A stretch of 58,286 nucleotides of DNA from Penium margaritaceum. Lineage: Eukaryota > Streptophyta > Zygnematophyceae > Desmidiales > Peniaceae. Location of the stretch: positions 196,764-255,049 of the forward strand of contig SZWC01001620.1 of the NCBI GenBank assembly GCA_023375785.1. Direction: 5' to 3'. The position numbers and the translations under genes were made by a program. The notes under the pieces are model-generated. The model ran no database searches. It was given only the letters and a program-made list of their open reading frames with translations, and was not told where the DNA came from. This document shows, piece by piece, positions 21,181 to 30,193 of this stretch (position 1 is the first letter of the stretch; every line of letters starts with the position of its first letter).

Positions 21181-22395
21181 GGTATGGCATCCCTTCCATG
21201 TCCTACCGGTCTTATCTTGCTTGCCGTACCATTGCCACACACATATCACAGGATGTGGAGACCGGATTGCCAACAGGTTTCTAGTCCTCCATGTTGTACC
21301 ACTTTAACAACTCGGCAACATACTTAGCCTGTCCCAAATCAAGCGTTTGCGCCCTTCGGCTCCGTGTGATGCTCACTCTGAGGTAGTAATCCAGCTCCCC
21401 CGTGTCGGACATGTGGAACCTGCTGCTTAGCTTCTCTTTGAGCTGATGTAGAGCCTGTACGTGAGAGGCAAACAAGAATGGGTTGTCCACATGAAGTGTG
21501 AAAATCTGATGGAGCTTTTTGTTGCACCAAACGTACACGCTCGGATCAGATTCATAGCGTTTGAAGCAAAACTATGCTTTGCAGCTCTCCATATGTTCGC
21601 ACCGACTACGATGACTGCTTTAGCCCATACATCAACTTGCACAGCTTGCAAACCTTCACGTTTAGCACGTCCAACCCCCCTCAGCACCTCCATCAAGATC
21701 TCCTTCTTGAGGATACCATTGACGAACGTCGTTTTGAAACTAGTTTGGTGTAGCTCAATGTCCTTGCCAGCTGCCACCGTGGGGATTGCCTGGATGCTCG
21801 TGAATTTGATGATTCGGTTGAACGTCTCACCGTAGTGTTCACCCTTGCACTGTGTAAACCTTTGCGCCATCAGCCACACATTGCAAATCTCCATGTTTCC
21901 TTCCTTGGTGTGCTTTCTTCTAAAGGCTCACTTGGAGTAGATGATCTTTGCGTCTTTCGGCTGGTTCATGAGCTTCTAAGTGCCATTCTCCACAATAGAT
22001 TCCAGCTCCAATTTGATGGTTGCGTCCCATTACTCCCATCTGGGGAATGCAAGAGCCTCTTGCATGGTCTTTGGCTCTCTTGTGGCTACCATCATGTACT
22101 GTGCCATGCCGATCCTGTTTTCCATCTCTGTGTCATATTGTTTAGCCACATTGTGCTCCCTCCAGCTACGTTGCGGCCATTTTCGTGACTCCGGCCTTTG
22201 GTCTCGCTACCACTCCATGAAAGCACTGTACTCATCATCAGAATCGTCTGCTTTTGGTGCTATGTCATGCGCACCGGCGGAAGCCACATCTACACTATCT
22301 TCCTGTTGTGTCCCAACACTAACATGGTTTAAAGATGTGCCATCGACCTCGTTGTCTGCTGGCTCCTCCTCATGAAACAGCAATTGGAACCACTC
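21181..22395 (-). pseudogene. pol: E5 reverse transcriptase and acidic linker
   Basis: Fragments in several frames match E3 reverse transcriptase: E-H-Y-G-E-T-F near 21835 (relatives have D-E-T-F), E-L-H-Q-T-S-F-K-T near 21755, and S-D-T-G-E-L-D-Y-Y-L near 21395. The catalytic Y-V-D-D is changed to H-V-D-N at 21482-21493. The acidic linker (D-D-S-D-D-E-Y) is at 22222-22245. E4 inserts at 22395 within the codons for the linker text that E3 still has around 12140. Confidence 0.82.
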
Positions 22396-23048
22396 TGTCA
22401 ATGCGCCGGATAGCAACGGTCTAGAAAACGGGTCCCGACATGGGAGGCCGCCAACCGCTCTTGGTATTGCAACCAAGATAACATATCACCCTTGAACGAG
22501 GGATCCACACTTTAGGTTCGTTTGGTTTGCAACCTCACAAAGTCCGCATGTTAGTCTTTAGTGTCTACCTTTGGTTGGACACTCTGTGAGGAGTCTCAAA
22601 GGCAAGAACTGTAAATGGATGCATGCAAGGTATAGGCTTTTATTCTTGCAGAACTTTGCTAAAGCTTGTGCTTGTAGTGGCTCGACTGGAGCCAACCTCA
22701 ACCTACAGTCCTACTTGGCGCGTCCATAGACCGCCAAGTGTCATCCTCATGGCATGCTCTAGTAAGCTTCCTGGAAGCTTCCTGTCCCAGTTTGGGCCAC
22801 AAAGAAAATTGCGGCCATCGCGGGGTTTGAACCCGCAACCTCTTGTTTGAGACTCCGGTGTCTATTCAACCAACCCAAAAAGGTATGGTTCCTATGATGA
22901 GCCACAGGCCACATATCCACTATGGGCAGTGCATTCCTGGCCCATCTCAGAACAGACCAAGGGGACGTACTCCGTAGAGCAGTGCATGCCTTGTTTGTAT
23001 GTGTGGCTAGCCAGCTAGGCAATGGACAAGGTGCATACTATTTCAACA
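22396..23048 (-). repeat. E4 3' LTR
   Basis: This 653-bp LTR begins TGTCAATGCGCCGG and ends ATTTCAACA on the + strand. The minus strand just right of it, GGTGCAAGGGAGAGA, fits a polypurine tract. It contains the tRNA-like block at 22806-22885. Confidence 0.94.
22806..22885 (-). promoter_or_regulatory. tRNA-like block with A/B boxes inside E4 3' LTR
   Basis: On the minus strand an A-box-like TGGGTTGGTTG (about 22867-22877) is followed by a T-arm: GCGGG, loop TTCAAAC, CCCGC (about 22819-22835), whose GGGTTCAAACCCC is a good B-box. About ten bases on lies TTTT. Size and order match a tRNA gene or the head of a tRNA-derived SINE. Sense direction equals the element. The other LTR and E8 LTRs keep the T-arm. 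Confidence 0.6.
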
Positions 23049-23109
23049 AATCTCTCCCTTGCACCTCTTTCCATCTGTCCCTTACTAGACTCCATCAATG
23101 CCTTTGGGC
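23049..23109 (-). other. E4 polypurine tract and short 3' untranslated region
   Basis: Sixty-one bases between the end of pol and the 3' LTR. The minus strand contains GGTGCAAGGGAGAGATT next to the LTR, a suitable plus-strand primer. Confidence 0.7.
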
Positions 23110-24526
23110 TCATCCTTCCTCTGCCACACTCCTCATGCCGAATCCACAAATGCCTGCATAGTGCAAGTCGCTCTCTAGCGGCTTGGTCATGCAGTCAGCA
23201 AGCATGCTCTTTGTTCTGCAGTGCTGCAAGTCCACCACTTTCTTCATGACCAGGTAACGTGAGTAGTGGTAACGTATGTTGATGTCCTTCATTCGCCAGG
23301 AGATGATCTCGTCTTCAGCCATTGAGATGGCGCTCATGTTATCCACGTGTACAACCCTGGAATCCTTCTGTGGCACTGTCATTTTGCCAAGCAGGCTGCA
23401 CAGCCATTGACTCTCCTTGCACACCTTAGACAGAGCAACGTACTCTGCCTCTGCCGTGGACACGAAAACACAATCCTGCTTCCTGCTGGCCCATGAGATG
23501 GCAGCGCCATTCAAGATGTACACGTATCCAGAGGTGGATTTCCTGTCATCGAGATTTCCTTCCCAGTCAGCATCGGTGTAGCACTTCAGGCGAAGGGGGT
23601 CCAATCCTTCTTGGTCTCCAAGGACGAGGCCCATGTGACGTGTCTTCTGCAGGTAGCGCAAGATGCGCTTGACTACCTATCAATGTTGTGGCCCAGGGTT
23701 GGCCACGAATCTGCTCACTTGTCCCACAGCATAGCAGATGTCCGGACGAGTCCCTACCATGGCGTACATGATGCTACCTACGGCGGACTGGTAGGGGATG
23801 TCTCGCATCTCCCTTTGTTTTGCTTCGTTGCTTGGTGACATGGAGGCCTTCAGCTTTGTGTCGGTCGTCATTGGGATGCTGACAGGTTTGCAGTCTTCCA
23901 TGTGGTAGCGCTTCAGTACCTCACCGATGTATTTGGTTTGGTTGAGTTTGATGGTGCCTGCTACTCGGTTGCGGTGGATGGCAATCCCAAGGTAGTACTC
24001 GAGAGGACCCATGTCCTTCATCTTGAACCTTTTGCTGAGGTCAGACTTCAGCTGCTCCAACAGCTCGACCGAAGACGAGCAGATGATTAGATCATCCACG
24101 TACATCGCAACCAGCATCAGCCCTCTGTTATCATCGCGCACGTACATGCTCGGGTCATTCTGGAAATGCGCAAAGGAGAGGCTGGTCATGAAACCGTCCA
24201 TCTCTTTGTTCCACATCCTTGGGGCCTGTTTCAGCTTGTAGAGCGTTTTCACCAACTTGCACACCTTGCCCTTGGGAGCTTTGACTCCTTCTGGCACCTC
24301 CATCAGCACTTCCTTGTCAAGTTTCCCATAAAGGAAAGCTGTCCTCACAGCCATCTGGTGTATCCAGGTTCTTTGCGGCTGCAATGCCAAGGAGAGATCG
24401 GATGGAGGCAAAGGTCACGACGGGCGCGAACGTCTCATCGTACTCGGAGCCCGGGCGTTGAGAGAACCCCTTACCCACTACCCTTGCCTTGAACTTGTCG
24501 ATGCTTCCATTTTTCTTCTTGTTCAC
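23110..24526 (-). pseudogene. pol: E4 reverse transcriptase and RNase H, nearly intact
   Basis: From the TGA at 24527 the frame continues as F-K-A-R-V-V-G-K-G-F-S near 24490 and D-E-T-F-A-P-V near 24440. A one-base loss near 24360 shifts it. Then come A-F-L-Y-G-K-L-D-K-E, L-K-Q-A-P-R-M-W-N-K-E, Y-V-D-D-L-I at 24091-24102, and P-Y-Q-S-A-V-G-S-I-M-Y near 23795. Next to P-G-P-Q-H are TGA and TAG at the family's Trp and Gln (23677-23682). RNase H follows unbroken: C-Y-T-D-A-D-W-E-G-N, S-T-S-G-Y-V, A-E-Y-V-A-L, H-V-D-N-M-S-A-I, and I-R-Y-H-Y-S-R-Y. It would copy RNA into DNA within the cytoplasmic particle. Confidence 0.9.
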
Positions 24527-26746
24527 TCAGAGGACCCACTTGGATCCCACCACGTGGGCCTTGTCGGGTCTATCCACCAGCACCCACGTGCCGTTCTCGG
24601 TGATGGACGCAAGCTTGCTTCCCACTGCCTCCTTCCACTTGGCCGCATCTGGGCCATTCATCGCCTCAACCACTGTGGATGGCTCTCCCTGAGCCATGCA
24701 CAACCAGCTAAGGCCGGACCAATCATCCTCATACCGCAAAGGTGCTTTCTTTGGTCGCAAACTGCGCCGGATTGCTGGTGCACCTTCTTGCTTTGGTGCT
24801 GGTGCTTCCACAGGTGGTAGTTTGTTGTCGTCGTCATTGTCGGAAGAGTCGTCAGACTCCAAGTCAGACTCGAAAGCCCCGGACGCCTTGGTATCCGCGT
24901 CCATATCAGATGCTGCGTCATCCTCCGTAGGTACTCTCCCATGCCCACCACCTCCTGGCAAAGCGAGCCAGTTGTCGGGTGCTTGGTCACCGGACTCAAG
25001 CAACACTATCCACTCTCCCGCTTTAGGAACGAGGTTCCGGTCCAGCAGTTCTCCTTTTTCAAGGGTGCGTTCTTCAAACACAACGTCGCAGCTCCTCACG
25101 AGCTTGCCTGCTGCCTGGTCCCAAAGCCGATAGGCTTTGTGTGATGTGTCGTACCCAATCATGAGGCAGTTCCTGGAACGTTCTTCCAGCTTGCCTTCAC
25201 CTTCTCTCGAGTGGATCTTCACCCATGCAGTTGACCCAAACACCTTCCGATGAGATGCGTTGGGTTTCTTTCCCGACCATGCTTCCTGTGGGGTCTTCAG
25301 CTGCTTGTCTTGCTCCTTTCCACGCTTCCATAAGGCGGTCACTGGTGTGAGGTTCAAGAGGTAGCAAGCCGTTGTTGTTGCTTCAGCCCAAAAGCGAGGT
25401 GGGAGCTTGGCGTCAAAAAGCATGCTTCGCACCATGCCGAGTAGGGTCTGGTTTATCCTCTCAAAAACGCCGTTGCTTCGGGGGTTGTAAGGGGTGGTTT
25501 GCTCATGGCGGATGCCATGATGCTTGAGCCAAGGCTTGCATGCCTCGTACTCACCCCCGTTGTCATTTCGGAGCGTCTTCACCTTCTTGGACGTTTGCCG
25601 CTCCACCATGGCGACAAACTCAAGGAGCTTCTCCTTCACCTCTCTCTTTGTTTTGAGGAAGTATATCCACAACTTGCGGCTGTGGTCATCGATGAAGGTC
25701 AAGAAGTACTTTCTTCCTCCGTTAGACGGTGTGCAAAAGGGTCCACACACGTCACTGTGTATCAGTTCCAAGACGTGTTCCGCTCGTTGACCTCCTCTCC
25801 CAAACGGCTTCTTCTTTGCCTTCGCTTGGAGGCATGGTTCACACAATGCACACCCTCCGCCATGCTTCATGGTGTACCATTCCATTTCGCAGACTACCTC
25901 TTGCTCCTGCATCTTCTGCAGCGTGCTGTTGGCCACATGGCCAAATCGCTGGTGCCACAGGTTAGCGTTAGTGTCCTTGGTTGATGTGGCAGCTGCAGCG
26001 GTCGCCAATGGTGCATCCTTTAGCTCCAGTGCCACTGTCTTGGTGGCACTTGCGAGTCCCTCATCCGACGCCTTGGTGACTTTGGTTTGAAGCACGTAGA
26101 GTCCGTTGACTCTTGGAACTTGAAGCATGAGGTCATCTTTGGTGTACAAAATCTGGATGTCCTCGTTTTCTAGGGCCACCGTTTCTTTGTTGGTGAACAC
26201 CACTGTCATGTTGTTGTCGGTGATTTGTGACACGGACAGCAAGTTGGCTGCAAAGGAGGGCATGTACACCACCTTTTGAAGGTAGACCGCCTTCTCCGCA
26301 CCGTTCACGTTGAACGTGATCACCTTGTCCCCTTCGCCCATGGCTTGGACGACGCCGCCGTTTGCACACTTGATGCGCATGTCAGATTCGGCCATGGAGA
26401 CAAATCCACCCTTCTCTTTTGATGAGTGGTGGTTGGTGCCCGAGTCAAGGGCGAATGCCCCGGGCCTAAGGATCGCTGCGCCCTTCATGGGCAACCCCCT
26501 AGTCATCATGTTGGTGAGCCCCTTCTTCTCCTTTCCACCTTTGTTCCCGCCTTCTTTCTTGGGACTGAGGCAGTCCCTAGCCCAGTGCCCAGCCTTTCCA
26601 CAGTTGTGACAATTGCCGAGCTTCTTGGAACTCTTCCCGCCACCATTGCCTTTCCCTCCACTACCATCGTTTCCGCTGTTGCCTTGACTGGAGCGAGAGC
26701 TTGCACCTTGTCCAGCAAAGCGAGAGGCATAGTCTAAGATGTTTGC
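24527..26746 (-). CDS. pol: E4 Gag C-terminus, protease and integrase, open frame
   Basis: Unbroken from the codon after the gag TAG to TGA at 24527-24529. It carries the CCHC knuckle C-H-N-C-G-K-A-G-H-W-A-R-D-C (near 26615-26575), protease A-L-D-S-G-T-N-H-H near 26440, the pre-integrase region L-W-H-Q-R-F-G-H near 25950 with C-A-L-C-E-P-C, and integrase catalytic residues in H-S-D-V-C-G-P near 25755, R-N-D-N-G-G-E-Y near 25560 and S-N-G-V-F-E-R near 25470. A Ser/Asp-rich linker leads to S-K-W-V-L and the stop. It would mature the polyprotein and insert the DNA copy into chromosomes. The stop coincides with one in E8. Confidence 0.92.
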   Translation of the reverse strand, partial: ANILDYASRFAGQGASSRSSQGNSGNDGSGGKGNGGGKSSKKLGNCHNCGKAGHWARDCLSPKKEGGNKGGKEKKGLTNMMTRGLPMKGAAILRPGAFALDSGTNHHSSKEKGGFVSMAESDMRIKCANGGVVQAMGEGDKVITFNVNGAEKAVYLQKVVYMPSFAANLLSVSQITDNNMTVVFTNKETVALENEDIQILYTKDDLMLQVPRVNGLYVLQTKVTKASDEGLASATKTVALELKDAPLATAAAATSTKDTNANLWHQRFGHVANSTLQKMQEQEVVCEMEWYTMKHGGGCALCEPCLQAKAKKKPFGRGGQRAEHVLELIHSDVCGPFCTPSNGGRKYFLTFIDDHSRKLWIYFLKTKREVKEKLLEFVAMVERQTSKKVKTLRNDNGGEYEACKPWLKHHGIRHEQTTPYNPRSNGVFERINQTLLGMVRSMLFDAKLPPRFWAEATTTACYLLNLTPVTALWKRGKEQDKQLKTPQEAWSGKKPNASHRKVFGSTAWVKIHSREGEGKLEERSRNCLMIGYDTSHKAYRLWDQAAGKLVRSCDVVFEERTLEKGELLDRNLVPKAGEWIVLLESGDQAPDNWLALPGGGGHGRVPTEDDAASDMDADTKASGAFESDLESDDSSDNDDDNKLPPVEAPAPKQEGAPAIRRSLRPKKAPLRYEDDWSGLSWLCMAQGEPSTVVEAMNGPDAAKWKEAVGSKLASITENGTWVLVDRPDKAHVVGSKWVL

Positions 26747-27352
26747 CTAACTGCCACTACGTCGCATGGACTCGTTGCGGACGTGTTCAACGACAGCCTC
26801 ATAGGTCAGATTTGCCTCCTTCCAAACTCCAAACACGGTGATCAAGGACTCCCAGCTTTTTGGCAGTGCCATTAGAAGGATCATGGCACGCATGTTGGAG
26901 TCAAGATTCCATTCTATTTGCTTGACACCTTGCAACACGTTGTCGAACGATTGCAAAAATGCAGGTATCGATTCTCCTTCGCTCACATTCATCGCCATCA
27001 ACCTTTGGAAGATGAATAGTCGGTTTGCTAGGGCGTTTGATTGATGCACGCATGCGAGTTTTGCATAGGCCTGGGTAGCCAACGTGCATCCACTGATGTG
27101 GGAGTGTTGAGTCTCGTTGATGGACATCACAAGAATGGCGAGAGCCAGGTTATTCTTCATCGTCCATGCTGCAAGGTCAGCGGCATTCGTCATCACCGTC
27201 GCATCAACGGGTGTTGTCTCGGTCCCTTTTAGGATGTCGAGGTAGCCACGCACATTCATGACAATCTCAAACTGCCATTTCCACAAGGGAAAACCTGTCC
27301 CCGTGAATTTGGACATACCCGCCTCAAGGCAGGCTTGAGTCGGATCCGCCAT
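26747..27352 (-). CDS. gag: E4 gag N-terminal part
   Basis: A 201-codon frame from ATG 27352 (M-A-D-P-T-Q-A-C). F-P-L-W-K-W-Q-F-E-I marks the Gag N-terminal domain, then S-G-C-T-L-A-T-Q-A-Y and a UBN2-like stretch ending Y-E-A-V-V-E-H-V-R-N-E. It ends in TAG at 26747-26749; the same frame continues directly in 24527-26746, so one base change separates Gag from a Gag-protease-integrase fusion. E8 has Glu at this codon, so the stop is probably a private mutation. The ATG is supported by the same A-D-P-T context in E8. Confidence 0.9.
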   Translation of the reverse strand: MADPTQACLEAGMSKFTGTGFPLWKWQFEIVMNVRGYLDILKGTETTPVDATVMTNAADLAAWTMKNNLALAILVMSINETQHSHISGCTLATQAYAKLACVHQSNALANRLFIFQRLMAMNVSEGESIPAFLQSFDNVLQGVKQIEWNLDSNMRAMILLMALPKSWESLITVFGVWKEANLTYEAVVEHVRNESMRRSGS

Positions 27353-27752
27353 TTCCTGCAGTTGCTCGTCTTTTCTGCTTCGTTGCGGCCGATGAGGCTG
27401 ATGAGGCTACTGACTTTGACCGTTGTCAAAGGTACAGTTGGTTCCGTTGCTTACCCCTCCCGCCGATGATCGCCTAAGGCGATGGTGCCATCGCGAGAGA
27501 ACGGACTCGGGGTCGTACCACCCTCTAAAAAGGGGTAGAGCTTGGTCTCGCTGGGGCTGAAGGGTCTTGTCCAACATGGAAAGAGCTGCTCCTCGTCCCC
27601 TAGTCCGCCATGTGGGCGCACCCTACCTGGAGAAGCTGATGGAGCCGATGGAGCATATTGGAGCCGTCCGATCTTCGTGTACCTGTTGTACCTGTGCGCC
27701 CTGAAAGACCACGCGCTAGTCGGTCTTGGAAGCGTACCTTAGAACCAGAAGT
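27353..27752 (-). other. E4 untranslated leader
   Basis: About 400 bases between PBS and gag. Homologous sequence is found in E8 (37059-37456), including the GAAGCTGATGGAGCCGATGG-like and CCGTCCGATC segments. No ORF of note. It likely holds packaging and dimerisation signals, not localised here. Confidence 0.65.
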
Positions 27753-27767
27753 GTGGGCCCATAACCC
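27753..27767 (-). other. E4 primer-binding site, internal tRNA-iMet type
   Basis: GGGTTATGGGCCCAC on the minus strand starts two bases after the 5' LTR. It is identical to the PBS of E3, E5 and E6 and complementary to the anticodon arm of initiator tRNA-Met. Confidence 0.87.
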
Positions 27768-27769
27768 TT

Positions 27770-28422
27770 TGTCAATGCGCTGGATAGCAACGGTCTAGAA
27801 AACGGGTCCCGACATGGGAGGCCGCCAACCACACTTGGTATTGCAACCAAGATAACATATCACCCTTGAACGAGGGATCCACACTTTAGGTTCGTTTGGT
27901 TTGCAACCTCACGAAGTCCGCATGTTGGTCTTTAGTTTCTACCTTTGGTTGGACACTCTATGAGGAGTCTCGAAGGCAAGAAATATAAATGGATGCATGC
28001 AAGGTATAGGCTTTTATACTTGCAGAGCTATGCTAAAGCTTCTGCTTGTAGTGGCTCGACTGGACCCAACCTCAACCTACAGTCGTACTTGGAGTATCCT
28101 TAGACCGCCAAGTGTCATCCTCAGGGCAGGCTCTAGTAAGCTTCCTAGAAGCCTCCTGTCCCAGTTTGGGCCACAAAGAAAATTCCGGCCGTCGCGGGGT
28201 TAGAACCCGTGACCTCTCGTTTGAGACTCCGATGTCTATTCAACCAAGCCAAAAAGGTATGGTTCCTATGATGAGCCATAGGGGACATACCCATTATGGG
28301 CAGTGCATTCCTGGCTCATCTCAGAACAGACCAAGGGGACGTACTCCATAAAGCAGTGCATGCCTTGTCTGTATGTGTGGCTAGCCAGGTAGGAAGTGGA
28401 CAAGGTGCATATTATGTCAACA
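27770..28422 (-). repeat. E4 5' LTR, with tRNA-like block near 28180-28257
   Basis: 653 bp, same length as the 3' copy. The tRNA-like block is kept on the minus strand: TGGCTTGGTTG (A-box-like), GGTTCTAACCCC (B-box with one changed base) and a TTTT run. The TSD CACTC follows at 28423-28427. Confidence 0.94.
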
Positions 28423-29080
28423 CACTCCCCCTGCTTGGGATATTCCACCACATCGATGTCATCGCTGCTGCTGATATAACTATGTTTCTCTTCAAAATTG
28501 ACATCACGGCTGCTGAAAACCTTCTCCTTGCGCATGTTATAGAGTTGATACGCTTTTTATGTACTCCCATCTTGGAACACAGGTCATGTTTTCCATTGTG
28601 AGTTTCTCTACATGTACCATCGCATGTGCCTTTAAACATCTTCAGGTGTGCCACACTTGGCTTGCCCACACTCCAAACCTCGTGGGGTGTCTTCCAGCTT
28701 CTCTTACCCTTTAGCACCACTGTTGGGGTGAGTTTGATGGTGTTTCTTATTGTGCATAATGTGTTTGTTCAGAAGTTACAGAACTTTCCAGCGTCCACGA
28801 AAATTGACCGCACCATGTTGAGCAACATCTGGTTTGGTATCTCTCCCACACTGTTAGACTGTGGTGAGTAGGATGTAGGGTTCTCTCACTTGGTGCCCTG
28901 CTGCTCTAGCCACCCGCTACAGCCCACGTTCTCTTTGCCATTATCATTCCATAGTGCTATGATCTTGCGGTCAGGCTACCTCTCCAGTGCGGCGATGTAC
29001 TCGTTCAGCCACTTCGGCCTTTTTGCTGCATGAAGTACACGTAGAGATTGCTGCCTCACCTGAAGATGAAGGCAATAAAT
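28423..29080 (-). pseudogene. pol: E5 integrase, C-terminal part
   Basis: E5 resumes at the E4 duplication. The minus strand shows W-N-D-N-G-K-E-N near 28950 (relatives R-N-D-N-G-G-E-Y), then segments matching A-N-Q-M-L-L-N-M-V near 28830, T-P-H-E-V-W-S-V-G-K-P near 28680, and H-L-K-M-F near 28645. Multiple frame changes break it. Solo LTR X inserts at 29080, inside the codons that read Y-F-V-T-F-I-D-D in E3. Confidence 0.8.
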
Positions 29081-29402
29081 TGTCTCTAAATGTAGATGAG
29101 AGAACACAGCAAAAATAGTGACACAAAAGCCACGTGAGGTTGCGACGCAGCACGGAGGCACGGGTTCATGGTGGAGCACGTCATAGAAAAGCGGTGAGGG
29201 CTGGAGAGAGGCAGAAACTGATGAACTGGGTGCAGCACCATTGGTGTGGGCATGATGAAGAGGAGAAGCCAATACCAGTGTGCCTTAGCACACTGGTACG
29301 GGCAGGTTAGTGGGACAAGCCACAGTCACCATTGGCGGGCCGCAGATGATGACGCCACAACCTGTGAGAGAAGACGCAATGAAGTAGAGCGGAGGAGCGA
29401 TG

Positions 29403-30126
29403 TGTTGACATGGTGTGCCCCTTGCCATGAGTGCAGTTGATCGTACTCCCTGGTTCGACCACTTAGGAGTAGTCGAAAACCTGATCTGACTTTAGATTTG
29501 GATTCCTTGGATTTTTCCATGCAAGATCGAGCTTTGGATTGCTTGATTTGAGTGAGTATTCAGAAAGTTAGCCTAGCCCGAAAAACGGGTGTTGGGTGGG
29601 TGGAATCTGGTACCCGCCATGGGTGGCGGGATATTCCACCGCCAGGGATCCGAGTTCATTCCTAATGGTCTCCAAATGCACCAGGGGCATGAATGAGGTG
29701 ACCATAAGGACCTCCTTGACCAGGATGAACTTCTCCTTGACTTCTAGATGAGGAAAGGCGCTTCGACGGGTCATCGTCGAAGCGCCTCCCGTTGCCTAGA
29801 GTGCAAGGCCTGGTGGGCGGCTCCACCAAGGGTTACTTCGATGGCCGTAGCAGGGGCTCTACTGCTCCGTTTTGGGTGTGCTTGGATGCGTTGGAAAGCA
29901 TAGATTACAGGCTATAAGGATCTGATGTGCTCTCACTATGAAAAAGTAACAAAAACGTGTTTTGATTCAGATCTACTGAATGCGACGTGTTCTGCCCACT
30001 CACATCCGTGATCCTTGTGCTCCACACTCTTCACCATCGGTGTCCATTGGCTGCCCAAATACTGGTGCGTGCTTCAGTGAGAGCTAGACATCCTTGAGGG
30101 TGCCTCCACACCCACCAGAGCGAACA
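29403..30126 (+). repeat. E6 5' LTR with perfect 12-bp hairpin
   Basis: 724 bp, ending GAGCGAACA. A hairpin with arms GGCGCTTCGACG (29757-29768) and CGTCGAAGCGCC (29775-29786) and a 6-base loop is perfect here; the 3' LTR keeps it with one G-T pair. A second stem, CCCGCC/GGCGGG, lies near 29612-29629. Such structures may sit in the R region. Confidence 0.93.
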
Positions 30127-30128
30127 AA

Positions 30129-30143
30129 GGGTTATGGGCCCAC
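30129..30143 (+). other. E6 primer-binding site, internal tRNA-iMet type
   Basis: GGGTTATGGGCCCAC lies two bases after the LTR. It is identical to the sites of E3, E4 and E5, which suggests these families could supply the reverse transcriptase that copies E6. Confidence 0.88.
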
Positions 30144-30193
30144 GTACCTAGAAGGACCCTAGCTCATCATCTTTCACGTAACCGCCGCGCGCC

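Larger units (their letters stand above)
22396..28422 (-). mobile_element. E4: best preserved autonomous copia element, nested in E5
   Basis: The two 653-bp LTRs (27770-28422 and 22396-23048) begin TGTCAATGCGC on the + strand. The TSD CACTC is perfect (22391-22395, 28423-28427) and the E5 text is continuous across it. LTRs differ by about one base in fifteen by eye. All pol motifs are intact. Only five lesions are seen: TAG in gag (26747), TGA at the integrase/reverse transcriptase junction (24527), a one-base loss near 24360, and adjacent TGA and TAG near 23677-23682. Same family as E8. Confidence 0.95.

Noticed and set aside
22811..22885. A functional tRNA gene in the E4 LTR
   Set aside because: The T-arm is good but the acceptor stem and anticodon arm do not form a clear cloverleaf; it is described as tRNA-like only.
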